Source of the DNA: Cercophora sp. LCS_1
Lineage: Eukaryota; Ascomycota; Sordariomycetes; Sordariales; Lasiosphaeriaceae
Length of the DNA: 64,000 nucleotides
Assembly (NCBI GenBank): GCA_036250225.1
Contig: JAPZLL010000038.1
Coordinates: forward strand, 289,092-353,091
Reading direction: 5' to 3'
Both the position numbers and the translations under genes were made by a program. The notes under the pieces are model-generated. The model was not told the origin of the DNA, ran no database searches, and was given only the letters and a program-made list of their open reading frames with translations. Below, in pieces: positions 1 through 12,973 of this stretch. Positions within the stretch are counted from its first letter, which is position 1, and each line of letters begins with the position of its first letter.

Positions 1-458
1 AGGACAAATAAAACCATGGTATAGACATCCAAGAACGCCAGTGTATGGGATATTACCGAACCGTATACCGAACAAAAAAAAACAATCACGAAAACAAGGA
101 GTGCGGTGCCGAAACTTTCGGTGCCGGGGTAGTCACGGGGCGTCACAGTCTGTTGCCCTCGGGGGCCATTGCACCGGGTTGCGTTCGAACACACGTGGGA
201 GGAAGCTCGATAAAGGCCTTCGGGGGCCGTGATATTATGATCTCGTTTTCTTCGCGGGAGAAGCCAGTCCGTCGTCTCGGGGTATCTGAATGCAATGTAT
301 CGAATCGTCCGAAAGTCCCAGGAAAAAATACGCGTCCGGCCACGATGCATCGGGGAAAAAGCGGTATCTCGTCATGCGAATCCGTAAACCGAACGGTAAC
401 CCAAACGCCCATAATGCCGACCAAAGCGGTCATAGTCATGCAAGCCAGGATATCAGGC
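1..458. other. Intergenic / 3' flank of the cyclin gene
   Basis: This stretch lies downstream of the minus-strand cyclin stop codon and probably includes its 3' UTR. Open frames here run antisense to the cyclin or lack any family resemblance. I see no RNA gene or repeat. Confidence 0.5.
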
Positions 459-1520
459 TCAGCCGACAACTGGTTGCCCGTAGCTGTGACCAGCGAAGTA
501 GGGAGCCTGCTGCTTGGCGTAAACACTCACACAGTTGGCACAGCTGCAATCACCGACAGCGGCATGCTGCTCCCAAATGCCCTGCGCATAGGGATAGTAG
601 CCATAATTGCTAGCATTGCGAGTCGGATGTGCGCTTTGCTGGTATGCGTTGTACGGAGTAGGCTGCTGGTAGTGTCTCGAAGCATTGCCACTGTCGGAAA
701 TCGCCCTGTCGAACCACTCCTTGTAGTGGGAGTTGACGGACGTTGCAGAGTTGGCGTACTCGGGAGTGCCGTAGCCAGAGTCGGGAGGTGTGAGAGGAGC
801 AGAATGCGGCCAAGTGACCTGGTAGCCCCATACAGGCTGCTGTTCACGATTGTAGGTCGAAGCAGGGGCCTGGCTGCGCTTCAAGCTAGACAGGCGCTCG
901 TATTCCGCAACCTGCTGTTGATGCCACGAATAATAACCGGCGTTGCGCCGGCCAACATCCGTGTCGATGGGAGTGAGGCGGCTCACCAGACGCTCGCGGC
1001 CGACCTGTGCCTGGTGCTGCTTTTTGGTGTCGAGCCACTCCTTCCAGTTGTCCAGCCACGCATTGTAGTCCTTGCTCTCATCCAGGTTGACGTAGAGGCC
1101 CCAGTTGTTAGCAGTGAGCCACTCATATTCCAGAGTGTTGAGGTCCTTAACCGCGATTCCGCTGACCTCGGACCAAGACTTGTTCTGGAACGTGTTATCG
1201 TCGAGGAACTTGCTTCCGAGGAGGAGAGCGATTGTGAGCATGCGCCAAATCTCGCCCTCAACAATGGTGGGGCGACCGCGCTCATCATATGTCGGATGGC
1301 CGTTGCTGCTCAAGAGGTTGACACGCTTTGAGAGGTAGTTCATCCCAAGGAGAATGGTCGTGCTCGGCAAGCGGGTCGAGGACAAGATCTGCGCGACGAA
1401 CTTCCGGAAGGCGCCATTGACAGAGCTGTGGGGTAACACGATGCGAGTGGCCATCTCGGAAACGTAGTCAGCCATCAGCTCGACGTCGTAGTCGAGGACA
1501 GCACACACGCCACCAGGCAT
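459..1520 (-). CDS. Pcl-type (Pho85-family) cyclin
   Basis: Intronless frame of 353 residues starting at the ATG at 1520 (MPGGVCAVLDYDVELM); the frame extends further upstream only through a GTG. Residues of about 10-145 look like a cyclin box: an N-terminal helix, then a stretch with RLPSTTILLGMNYLSKRVN, then IWRMLTIALLLGSKFLDDNT and a Trp-rich segment (NNWGLYVNLDESKDYNAWLDNW). This layout is that of Pcl1/PclA-type cyclins, which activate Pho85-like kinases and act in the G1 phase, polarity and sporulation; that role is family knowledge, not shown here. The C-terminal 170 residues are low-complexity and rich in Tyr, Gln, Ser and Pro, probably disordered. An extremely long gene-free region lies upstream, which fits a heavily regulated gene. 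The subfamily could be wrong; the cyclin fold is fairly sure. Confidence 0.8.
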   Translation of the reverse strand: MPGGVCAVLDYDVELMADYVSEMATRIVLPHSSVNGAFRKFVAQILSSTRLPSTTILLGMNYLSKRVNLLSSNGHPTYDERGRPTIVEGEIWRMLTIALLLGSKFLDDNTFQNKSWSEVSGIAVKDLNTLEYEWLTANNWGLYVNLDESKDYNAWLDNWKEWLDTKKQHQAQVGRERLVSRLTPIDTDVGRRNAGYYSWHQQQVAEYERLSSLKRSQAPASTYNREQQPVWGYQVTWPHSAPLTPPDSGYGTPEYANSATSVNSHYKEWFDRAISDSGNASRHYQQPTPYNAYQQSAHPTRNASNYGYYPYAQGIWEQHAAVGDCSCANCVSVYAKQQAPYFAGHSYGQPVVG

Positions 1521-4500
1521 GTTGACGGTGTTCGAAGGGCGAATCGGGATGGTGTAGGTCGAAACTACTTCAAGCAACTGGAAGATCAGGCCAGCGAGGC
1601 GGTGCCACACTTGCCGCAGTCAATTCCAGAGCTGAAGAGTTGGAGATCTCGGAGAGTGAGAAGTTGAGATCTACCGAGTTGTCTTGGCCATAGATAGTCT
1701 TCGGGCTAGACGAAAAGGTCAAGATTCGAAGATGAGCGATACAAGGTCGAATCGAGTTCGGTGACCGTGTAATTGGCTATGGATGCGAAGCTGCCGCAGC
1801 AAAGGGGTTCGTATCGAAGTGCCAGTGTCGTTGTCTGATACCAACAAGACGTATCCGGTCTTGAAAGATTTTGACAGATCAAGAACAAGGGCGAAAATAG
1901 GTCCGAAAAGAGAACGTCTAAGCACTGCCCATTGGTTAGCATCTGTCGAATAGGCAACGTCCGATATGCTGCAGCTGATGTGATTTGAAGTGGTTCGTGT
2001 TCGATATTTTGACTGAGCACCGCAGGTGCCAATGGTGCCCGTGAACCCCAAAGCGGTTATTCAACGTGTCGTAGGTGACTCGGTGTCTCGTCGAGTGGTG
2101 GCGGTAGGTGGTGCAATTGGGGGGAAATGACATGGTCAAAGATTCCTGAGCAGAAACAGGATGGTCGGAGCATCAAAACAACGGCAAACCCGCGTCGCCC
2201 ATGTAGAATCCGAAAACACACCACAGAATCATGGACTGGGACCAAAAATGTACGTACCTAATGCAAGAAAAGCGATGCAGAGTGCTTATTCCGTAGATGT
2301 GCTCAAGAGCAGTGACCTCCTGGAGTGGTGTGCCGCTTGTCGAGTCTCGCAATGAGGAAGCGCACCGCACAGCCGAAAACCACTCGATGCAAGCACCGAG
2401 TTGCGTCTCCTTCGTGCAGGAAGAAAAACAGCGAAGATGAGCAGCGCCCGAAATCGATCGCGAACGACGCAAAAATGAATTGGTCGTTCTTCGAGACCTC
2501 GATTCGTGGCGGGTTCTGCGGTGGTGGTGGTGGAGAGGGAGGTTGATGGCGTTGGGCGGAGGAGGTGAAGGGGAAGAAGAGAAAAAAAGAGAGCGCTTGG
2601 GCGGAGTGATGACCGAGTGATAGGTAGCTTGTGGAGGGCCGACCGGGGGCGAGAAGTGGAGGGCCCTTGCACGCACTTTTTTTTGGCTGGGCCCACTTTG
2701 CTGGGTGACCCGGCCTGGGCACAAGCACAACTGACGAGCACAGCGTGGAGAGGAACGGGCTTGTGGAGCAAGGAAGCGAAAAGGCAAGGAGCAATCCCTC
2801 GCCCGCCCACACACTACGACTTGCACGGATGGATGGCAATAAAACGGTGCCAACGGGGAAAGTCACTGGCCAGCAGGTGGCGTCTCCAGGGCATTCCGCA
2901 TATCTGCTGCAACACGGGCAGGATGGCACAGTACATGCTGCAAAGTACACCGCAGCATGGAAAACTTGTGCCCACTACCAGCAAAATAAAAACACACCAA
3001 AAGTGAGATTCCGCCTCATTGCTGCAAGCGGTGCTCCCCTTTGTGTGCGAGGCTGGGAAACAGGAGGATACAGGCAGGAGGCAGGAGCAGAGCGCCTCAC
3101 CAGCGACGCGATGGCTCAGGAGACGTGCAACGCAAGCAATGTTCAGAACGGACAAGGGACTCGACGCAACGGGGATGGAACAAGTTGCGTCTGCATCCAA
3201 AGTCCATGACGGAAATGACCAGGGCTGTCGTCAAGCCCTCAACCCTCAACCTCGACCTTTTCCCAAAACTGCAGCGCGCACTCGAGGGGTGGCGCCAGCG
3301 AACTGTCGCAGGGAACCAGGCTCGCACGGCTCCGTCAGAGCCAGGCGATGGCAGGTTGCAGGGGAAGGGGGTGTGCAGCGGTCCAAATGCTCACCCCTTC
3401 CAAGATCACAGTCTTCAACAAGCCCGTGAGCCGGAGGCACCATCCCAACAGCAATGGAAAACTGCGGGCTCCCATTGGAGGACTGGCATCTGCAAATCAC
3501 CTCGGAATCTCCTCCAGGCAATCCACGGCAAGTGGTTGTTGTGGTCATTACTCGACCATAGGCATCCTCTTGCCCGCAATGATTCGAGGCTGTCGTGAGT
3601 CCCTAACTCGCCCACTAGAGTCCGATCTTTGGGCATGGCTCGAAACGCCCGCTCACAACCGCTCCTGTCCAAGAAAAGCAAGGAGCGCCTCACGCCTCAC
3701 TCAGCGGGCCCCCAAAACTCAAAACGAAGACATCACAGCCCGATGGTTTGACAGTGGGTGGCCCCAGTCGCCCTTCACGTGCTGTTCCTGCACTTCCTGC
3801 AGCCAGACAATCCCTAGCGCGGAGGGCAAAGTTGTTTGTTGGAAAACACATTTCGCGCAGGCTTTGGGGAACACTCTGCTAAGTCGGCAACATCACGGAC
3901 GGAAACGCGGGTTCCCCCGGCAATTCAGTTGCGCAAATTTGGATGGCGGCGAGTTTACGTCGACCCCCTGGCGTTTCCTCCACGACCGCCCACGACCGCG
4001 TGTCCCAAATTTCCAGGCCGCAGGGGACAACCAAACCACTTTCAAGGCGTGGGTTCCTCAGCACCTGTCTCAGGAAGACGTGGGCAAAGGCGGCTTCTAC
4101 GGGTACCTCAATAATAGGACTCTCAATATCGGATGAAAAACTGGTGGGAGAGCAATCCATCGCTTCTATTTTTCCATGTGAAATTCTGCGTGCCATTTTG
4201 TGACAAAAACACAGCAGCTGACACCGACGGTCTTGTTGATGGCTTGATGGCACTGCCGCCGCCCCCCCCCTCCAGCTCCTACTCACAGCCCATCGACGCC
4301 CGTCATCAAAGCCGTCAATACTTCGTGCTGGGTACCCGCCGTTGTAACCATGACGGCCATTTTTAATCCGCACGTCGGCTGCCACGGGACACGGCCAAAC
4401 GCCCACACTGTTCGGGACGAGCCTGACCGAAGAATGAAACTGATTCGGTTCTCGAAGGTCGTCTCCAACTTCCAAGGGTCCTTCACCAGACCCCAAAATA

Positions 4501-7500
4501 ATAACGTCCCAAGACGCATTCTCCACTATGGAGAGCGGAAGTCAAGGCTGTTTTGATCCGCCTAGTCCGACCAGAGCAACTCAGCCGAACCTTGGTATCG
4601 GAAACGTTTTGGACCACTTGGCTCCGTTTGCCTTGGCTTCCGGCAGAAAATGGCTCTCGCAAGAGGCGACAATGCGCCCATCGGCACATATCCACACAGC
4701 AAGTCACTCTTCAACACCGCCGGCCACCATCGGGAAGAAAAGCATTGTCAGCGGCGTTGGCAGCCAGTGTTGCTCCGGAACACGAGTCAGAGAGAGCTGA
4801 TGGAACGTTCGGCCCAGGCTGTCGGACCTGAGTGTCCGCTGCACCACAGAGGCGTCGGCTAACTAGACAAACCCCTCTCGTGCGAAGTGCAGATGCTGAA
4901 GAAGGCGGTCAGCAAGCGCAACAGGTCCGTGGCGCTGCAGAACCACCACGCTTCTTCAAAGACCAATCTCTCTTTGCGCCAGGACTTTGCTCACACCCGT
5001 TCCACCAAGGTCTCGGGGAATTTTTTCATGACAATGACCACCAAAAGGCCGGAGGGAGCGTCAAGAGTCGCTCTCTGAGTCAGGGTTGGCACGAAGATCA
5101 CCAGCCTGTGCTCGCGGCGCGAAAGAGGCTGTGGGAACTGGTGGCACCGATCACCACAGGCAGGCGACCCTCCAAGATGCGCGATGCTGTCAATCTCCCC
5201 AACCTCTCTGGGTAATATGAAAGATTGAAAACACGGCCATCACGAGACGAGTCAAGATGAGTGATGCTGCTTGGCCAGCAGTAAACTCTGTGCCGGTGCC
5301 CGGCAACGGAGATTCCGTCGACGAGCCTGCCGTCCCAAGCAGTGTTGTGGTGAGGAGTCGTCTCGCGTGGGTGTTCGGGTCAATTGTGCTTCTGGAAATG
5401 ATCTCGTTCAAGCTGCGTCAACGTCCTGATGGTTGTCACGGCCACTCCCACCGTACCCGCCACTCCCACCGTACCCGCCACTAACACCGCGTTGCCGAGC
5501 TATAACCGCAACCGTTGTCAACGGATGGAAATTACCATTACCTGAAAAAAGGTCCAAAGAGACCCCCATCGTCTTCATGTCGTGTTTGCCGCCGGTTGTC
5601 AAATCTCGCTGCAGCACATCCCAGTAAAGACGGGGTCTGCGCAGTAGCGTTGGGAGCGATGGGTCCTCTGGATTTTTTTGGATTTTTTTTTTTTTTCGCT
5701 CAACGACAGGTCTCGACTTGGCGCAGGTCGAAGGAAACTTTGTGAGTTTTCTTCAAAGTGGGGAGTGGGAACTCGCCGGCAAGTCGGGCTCCATCAAAAA
5801 GTACCCCCGCATCAAAAGCAGCGCGTTTCGGTACATTGGCTCGCCTACCGACGTTGTCAGAGGCTGCATTCATCAGCGCTTCATCGCCATCGGCCGGTGG
5901 TGCGACGAGTGACGTTGGCCATCCGCGACGCCCGCCAGCACCGGCCAACTCAGCCAGCCCAATGACAGCGCTTGGAGGGAGCATGATATCCTGTGCTGGT
6001 ATTGCTGGCGAAGAACTGTGCCATGCGAACAGCGAACGCCGTTGCGTAACGGTCGTTTCTCGAGAAGGCGGCCGCCCAGCCTGAAGCCAGAGCCGCCAGC
6101 CCCGAGTTGCAGGCGGAAGTCGCCAGCTCGCCATTCGCGGTGGTCACCGTTCGTTCTCTGGCTTCTCGGCTCCACCGGGAACCGCACTCTGCCCAACGGT
6201 CCAATGGCAAACGTCCCAAACGCGATTGCCAGGGACAAACAGCACACACACGCTCGGTGGCGGATGCATTTTGTGTTGTGCATCCGACCGAAGCAAAGCC
6301 TAGCGTTGCAAAACGTTTCCATTTTTCTCGTCCCGTCCAACCTCCAGCTGTCTCATCGCCATCCACACACTCTTCCATCGGGCGGGCCCCTGTCTCGGAG
6401 CTGACCTCACGTGCAAACATGAAGACACGTCTCAGCGGCACGGTTTCTGTTTCTATCGGCCTTCATCGCATTTCCATTTCAGGGGCGATTGTGACTTGGG
6501 CCACACAAGATCTTATTCGCTTTCCCGGTTTGGCCGCAATATGGAAAAGCTGGGTTCGTCATGGCAACTACGCCGCGCTTATCAAGACCCCCTCATGATC
6601 TCGGATCTGAGGACAAGCGCCTCTGGACTAAATTAACGTTGCGAAGCATCTGCTTCCGCTTCGCTCAGACTGCCTCGACCGTGTAGACTGCGTCAAACCC
6701 CGCAGGGTCGTCCAGGCGGTGTGGCAAGCCTACGGATCTGAACCAGGGAGCGAGACCCACGATTACGAACAAGCTGCTGGAAGCGGTGGGCTTCCCCACC
6801 AAATCAAAGCCAGCCTCCTTCTCCTCAGAGTCTTCGTCTGCATGCAACCGGGACAGTCAGCATCCCCGTCAAGAGGAGATGTCGCTGCCAACTGCCCCCT
6901 CTACTTACCGCATGAGCCGAAAGAGGAGTCACCGCTGCGAAGAACTGAGGGCGGCGGGACGTCGGTGCCGTCACGCACGCTGGGACGCATTTCTTCTGCA
7001 CCAAGGAAAAAGCGCAAGGGCACTGGATCGTGGTCGAGGCTTTTTTATTTGCTGCAACTTGCAAGCTGCTAAACCCACCACAGCGACGCGCACTGCAGCA
7101 CGAATGCAGGCTCTCTCACTTTCGTTCGGTGTGGGGAACAGAGCGCCGGAGCACCACCAGAGAGCCCATGTCCCGCAACAGCCGGGTTTTCCGATTCCAG
7201 TTCTCCGCCGTCCTGACTTCTGTCCATCTCTTTTGAACCCCCTCTTGGCCGGAACGGTTGGACTCGCATGCATACACCGAGAAAGGACTTTGAGTGGGCA
7301 GAGGCTCAGAGCAACTCTCATGTCGATTCGAAAGGTGGGGGTTTGTTCCTCTCGGCTGGCACCACCTACCTATTGGAGACGGCCGAAGCGATGCCCTCCC
7401 AAACACCTCGCCGCTTGCTGACGAACGGTAAGACCGGCTGGCGCACTTGTAGGGTCTGAACAGGATGCCTGGAAAGAGATAGGTCGGGCCGGGCATATGC

Positions 7501-10500
7501 CTAGATGGTGGTGACGAATCCCTGCTCGTCACCAGCATCAGCCGTTTCGATTCGATGGTCTCAGATGGATTCGATCTCAGTCACCAACGCCACAGCCCTG
7601 ATATACAGTACCTACCACTGACGTCGAATGTGAGGCCGATCCATGGAATTTGTTAGCTTCTCTCCTGCCTTGCCGCACAGCATAACTCCAGGCCCACGCG
7701 CTGCGTGCCTCGGCGCTGGGATTTCGGGGATCTTGGCCCTCGCATGCCTCTCTGCCTGACTCTGCCTGGGGGTTTTGGTGAGAAACCGTGCCGCTCGCAT
7801 GTTACCCTCAGAGCGCCGCCCCCTCCGCTGTTTGGTTGGATCGCCCCATTGCCGGCAGCAAACACTCAACGAAGAGAGTGCCCCCCCTCTCCCCCCCTGT
7901 TGGGCAGGAACGCCTTGCGTGGACGGTGGACCTCCCTTTTCGGAGTTACGGCGGCAGTGAACCGCTGACAATCACCAGTTTTTTTACTACGCAACAGTCT
8001 GCAGGTTTCTTCCCCTGTGGGTGACCAGAAAAAAGACTTGAGAATATGCCGCAGTTGCATCGAGGTTTTTCAGAGGGCCAGACGGCCGTGGTTGTCCCGA
8101 TATTCGGGACTCCTCTTTTTAGACATCCCATCCCAAGACACATCCCACAGAGAAGCTAACGAACTGTAAAGGCGCCATCGGCGCCAATGCATCCCAAAGA
8201 CCCCTAGCTTCGTTTGTTGGTTCTGGCTGGCTAGCCATGTTTTATTGTCAATAATGACAGACAACAAGAACTTCGAGATGGTCCCCCTCATCCGAGGTTG
8301 AAGCAAATCAAGCAGGTTGGGTGAGAGGAGGTGCGTGCAAGGAGGAGGGGTAGGCGGGGCGTTTTCACCTTTCACCGTTTTCGTTTGCCCAGTGTTTTGT
8401 CCTGCAGGCGAGTGTCTCTGGCTTTCGCGATCCACTTTCTTCTGCTGCGGCTGGCCGATTCCATCCATACGAGAACCAAACCAACGTCGGCGGCGTTTTG
8501 TGCGCGTGTGGACGCAGAAAGCAGGACTGAGGGGTTATGGCGCTTGTTGTGGACTTCCATGCTGTTGAACGCTGCGAGACCTCTCTCAACAGTCCGACCA
8601 GACGTGCATACTACACCACAGAATGGCATCCGAACTATTCTCCTTGCTTCCATACCTGAGGAACTGACGTGCAGAATTTAATTAGGGGTTCAAGTTGACG
8701 AATTACGCCACGCGGGGGGAGACACATTCAGATCGGCTGGCGAGTCAATCCAGTGATCAAGCAAGGCGATGAGGGGTCCAATCGTCATTGAAACAGGCTT
8801 CGATCAAAAACTTGTTGTCATCGGAAGAGACCGACGCTATCCTTCGTACCCCTCCCTCTTCTGCCCCTCGATCTCTTTTCCTTCCTTTTTTTTCTGGCTT
8901 GGCTTGGCGGAGATGTTGCGGGTCTTGCATCGAGGGTCTAGAGCTTCACAGCTGAGGCCTGTAGTTGTTCACAGATCTCCGGACGGGACCCCTCTCTCAA
9001 CAACATGTGGACCCCATCTACTCTACCGCCGGGTATCCCTGTGGGGCGTGAACGTAGTTTATACGACGGATCGTGGCTTTTGCTTAGGTATCTGCTGGGA
9101 AGGATCCTGGGGGCGTATTGGACGTAATCCACAACGGCAGAACAAAGCCATGTGGATACGATTTCGCATGGCAAACGGCAAGAAGCAAAGAAAAAAAAAA
9201 CTTCGAGAAGGAAAAAAACCATGAGATCGTAGTGGAGTCGGGATGAGGAAAGGTATCCACATACCCTGCAAATCACCGAATTCCCATTCGGGGGAGGCGA
9301 GGTGGCGAACAAAGTGGGAGTCGATGGTATGACATAACGTGGAGGGGTAAGGAACACCACCGGCTGACTTGGTGAATGGCACGTCACGGGGTTTGTGGAT
9401 CCGAGCAGTTTTGGGTGGAATTTTCTGGTTGCCTTCGTTTTTGTTCTGCCTGTCTGCTGATCAGATGGGTTTCATTTGGCTGTGATGGTGTTTGATGTGG
9501 CTCCTCGAAAGCTGTAGCATGTGACTGCGGTGGTTTTGATGAACACGAGAGGTGATGAGATAGGGTTGCGAGGGAGGGGAGGGACGGCGGGTAACGTCGG
9601 AAGTTTGTGCGGTTTGACGATTGAGGCTTTTCGCCTCGTCGCTTTGGCGGCGTTTTGTCCCGGAGAGGGGTTAGGCGAGGGCCGGTTGACTCGGTCTAGC
9701 TGTTTATTTGGTGTTGATGGACTGCTGGGTGGTGATTTTGCGGAGAGCACCTTGCTGGTCTGAAGACTTTTGACGCATGGGCGTGGTGCTTCACCCTCGA
9801 TTTCATGTTGAAGGACGCAGCACTATGTGACATGGTAGCGGTGAGATCTCGTGGTGTCACGGCCTGGCCAGTTGTCTGAGTCTTGCTGTGACGTTGTGTT
9901 GTTTGACGTCTTGAACTTCATCTTTGTGGGGTTGTTCAGCCTCCAACATTGAAACATCAACTGGACTGAAGCCTCTGAGCACGCTGTGTCAAACAGCAAA
10001 AGTGTATACCGACTACCTTCTCCCACTCAAAGTCCGCGAGACCACACCCAGAAAATCGAGTTGCTGCGGGTAGGTAATGTTCCTGGCTGAAACAAGCCGT
10101 CTTTTTGCAGCAGGACCCGTATCCGTCTGGATACATAGGTAGTTGCAAAGGACCTCGTGGGACGATAAAGATGAGGTGGGCATGCGGAAGATCTTTCGAT
10201 ATCCCATTGCAGGTATCAAGCCTATCGTTTCTAGGATCCGTTCAGAAGACATAGCCCAGGCACGAGAATCTCGCGAGCTAACATGACCCTCAAGAAGTGA
10301 AAACATGTACGAAGTACACCTCTTCGTTCTAGAACGGACGTACGCCCCATGGCTCCGTCCTAGCAAGTCACCAGACCCAACATCAAACCGCACGCCCAGC
10401 CAGTATCATGTAGATCCAGGCCCCAGAGCACATCACATCAACTATCACCGCAAAAGGCACAACTACACAGACAAACAGTGTCATTGCTGCCCACAGTGCA

Positions 10501-10954
10501 GACCCTTTTGCCCCTCCAAACGCCATGCCATATGTATGTGAATGCGGCCTCTCAGACCCCCCGATCTTAAAAAACTAAACCATCCCACACAACATCGACC
10601 AAGGACCCCCCAGAAGAAAAACATGAAATACTGCATGTCTGTCCGTTTAATACCCGAACTCCCGTCCTCTTGCCCTAGAATTTCGCCGTAGAATACCAAT
10701 ACCAGTTACCCAGCGAGAGCAGAGAAGCTGGTGTGAGAGAATACGAACTCGCAAGCTCAAACCTGCTCCTCTCTCGTTCTCACTCGTCCTTGCCAGTTCC
10801 CTGGGTATAAACACACATGTAACCATACACCCCATGGCGATGTCCTTCTCGAACTTGGTACCGAAATACCAAAAAGAGACGGCATGCTTCGGAAAACAGT
10901 ACTTAGGAAAAACCCGCGTGAGCCCGTAGGAAGTCATGACCGCCACTGTCAAAC
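1521..10954. other. 9.4-kb gene-poor region upstream of the cyclin
   Basis: No open frame here shows a recognisable domain, and the longer ones (for example 3348-4136 plus, 2173-2853 minus) overlap rival frames on both strands and have arbitrary composition. The stretch may hold a long cyclin 5' leader, regulatory DNA or non-coding transcripts. It contains a short 18-bp tandem repeat at 5443-5482 and several T- or C-rich runs. A possible small frame at 9472-10026 (minus) is discussed among the findings. Confidence 0.5.
5443..5482 (+). repeat. 18-bp tandem repeat, about 2.2 copies
   Basis: The unit cactcccaccgtacccgc occurs twice in perfect tandem (5443-5460 and 5461-5478), and the next four bases (cact) start a third copy. 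It lies in non-coding DNA upstream of the cyclin and is probably a minisatellite. Confidence 0.8.
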
Positions 10955-11184
10955 TCAGACGTCCCCGTCATTGCGGTAGCGCATCTTCGCCAGGGTCACT
11001 GGGACAAAGTGATCATCAATGATCGAGGAGTGGCGGCGGCCATGGTTCTCGGGGCTCAGCGCGTTCAGACTGCTATTGCACAATTCCTTTCTCTCCGCGT
11101 TTGACAAAACTCCGTAACTAGAAGGAAGACCTGAAAGACAAAAAAAGAAAACAAAAAACAAGACGTTAGCAAATACAGGAACCA

Positions 11185-12973
11185 TCAAACAATTACCATG
11201 GAATAGGGAACGATGGCCTTGTCCACCACGGGCTCACGTCTAGATGTGCTCGTGCTCTCAGTGCCCCATTTGGCATGCCATTGAGTCTCGGTCTTCAAAG
11301 CTTCGTCGAACGCCTTGCGGCACTCCTCCGGAAGTTCATCCCGGATATCTTGCGAAACGGACCCTAGGCCCTGGAACGGCGCCAGGAAGTCTGATTGGGT
11401 GTATGCCTCGTAATCCACCGGTGCATTGCGGAAAGGGACGTCATACGATGTCTGCGAAATGCCGGCGGGCGGCGCCTCCGTGTAGGTGTCGGTGACAAAG
11501 AAATTGCGGGCGATGGCTGGATCCAGGGGGACAAAACGGCGACTCTCGGACGCAGCTTCAGCCTCAGCATCGGCGACCTGCTCAAACCGGACACGCGTTG
11601 GTTGCATGTTTCTCGGATAGTGCATCGAGTTGGTGTGGATCTCGTAGACGCCATTCTTGTTCCTCTCGCGCATAGCAGTGAGGGACGCGTTGTAGTTGCT
11701 AGACATGTCAGCATGAGCAAGCCAAGGAAAGGAGCATTCTTCTCACCTAGCCTCACGGGAGTGCTCGGCCCGCCAGTTCACGTCAGTAACTGCCGTGCGC
11801 CTCTTTTTAGAGTCGACCTTGATGTTCTGCTGCGGTAGAGCAGGGCCGCTGGCATGGTAGACAGCACTGGCGCCGTGCCACGCGACATACTGGTTCTTGT
11901 TGTATGGCTGCGAGGGGTCAAAGTGGTCATTAGGATCCGCGAGCTCGCCCTCAACAGCGCCATCCTCACGAGCCTTGGCGATGTCGTAGTCGTCAGTGAT
12001 GCGTTTGCCTCCAACAATGATCAAGGCGCCAAACTCCCTGAAGACGGAGCGGGCAGTAACAATCCCTATCGAGCGGCCCTTGTAACTGTGCGGGATGATA
12101 TCGCGCTCAATCATGTCGCGCTTCTCGTCGTCATTCACGATGATCTTGTAGAGCTTCTTGTGCTTCGTAAAGAAGAGATACGAGTCACGGAAGCCAACGC
12201 AGCGAGCGGGCTCGGTGGAAAGCATGTAGAGGCGATCGCCTCTGCCCGCGACTGTGAAGGTGCGGCAACGGTAGTCGCGGCCACCCAAGAGGTTACCCAT
12301 CTTGTCCACCTTTGTCTCGCCTTCGGGGTCCTCGGGGAGTTCGACCTCATCATCAACAATATTGAGCTGGGTCCCGTCCTTGTCGACAATCTGCTGGGTC
12401 GGCTGGTAGTGCTGACCCTTACGACCACCGCGGCCTCTCCAGCCCCCACGACCACGCTTTCTAGGAGTCGCATCGGGATCATGGTTGGGACGTTCGATAG
12501 GCAAAGTATCCCAGTCAGGAGGGCGGTTCTTGGGGGGTCGACCAAGGCGCCTGCGGCGAATGACGGGCTCGGGAGGCGGCGTGGGGGACTTGGCCGATTC
12601 TTCGTCCTCCTCAGGAGCCTCATCCTCCTCGGCTGCGGAATCGTCGTCCTTATCTCCATCCTCTTCGGCCTCGACCTGAGCCTCGGGCTCCTCCTCCTCC
12701 TGGTCAGCGTCAGGCATCTGCTCATCCTCATCATCAAGGCCCTCGAATGTCTTCGGAGTGCTCTCTACGTCGGGGGAGAATTGGTTAGTTTGCGCAACAA
12801 ATCTGGAGTACATGCGCAGAAAAAGCCCATCAGCCTACACCAAAAAAAAGTAGGCGCGCACTTGCGCTTAGAGGGCAAGTTTGCCGAGGAAGGGGTGGTG
12901 AAGCAAAAAAATGCATACCAAGAGCCTGCTGCGCACGCTTAGCGGCAGCGCGACCTGAGCGCCGGGAAGGCAT
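11185..12973 (-). CDS. RSC7: RSC7/Swp82-family chromatin remodelling complex subunit
   Basis: Three exons: 12973-12919, 12764-11747 and 11698-11185, joined in phase (G|GTATGC with CTAAC branch and GTAG; AG|GTGAGA with TCTAG), giving about 528 residues. The start MPSRRSGRAAAKRAQQAL is typical of the family. An acidic Glu/Asp stretch (about residues 25-80) is followed by an AT-hook-like RRRRLGRPPKNRP and an RG-rich RKRGRGGWRGRGG. The conserved core runs from about residue 140 (VDEVELPEDPE, GRDYRCRTF, YMLSTEPARCVGFRDSYLFF) to NGVYEIHTNSMHYPRNMQPT. RSC7/Npl6 belongs to the RSC/SWI-SNF group of nuclear ATP-dependent remodellers. The C-terminus is uncertain: the frame stops after VPYSMVIV, but a strong downstream acceptor (T-rich tract, CAG at 11131) suggests a further intron in the coding region or the 3' UTR. 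TFIIB lies upstream in the same orientation. Confidence 0.88.

Noticed and set aside
45..1331. 428-codon plus-strand frame opposite the cyclin
   Set aside because: It is antisense to the cyclin, has no domain, and its composition mirrors the cyclin codons.
3348..4136. 262-codon frame in the region upstream of the cyclin
   Set aside because: Composition is arbitrary, rival frames overlap on both strands, and no motif or exon structure supports it.
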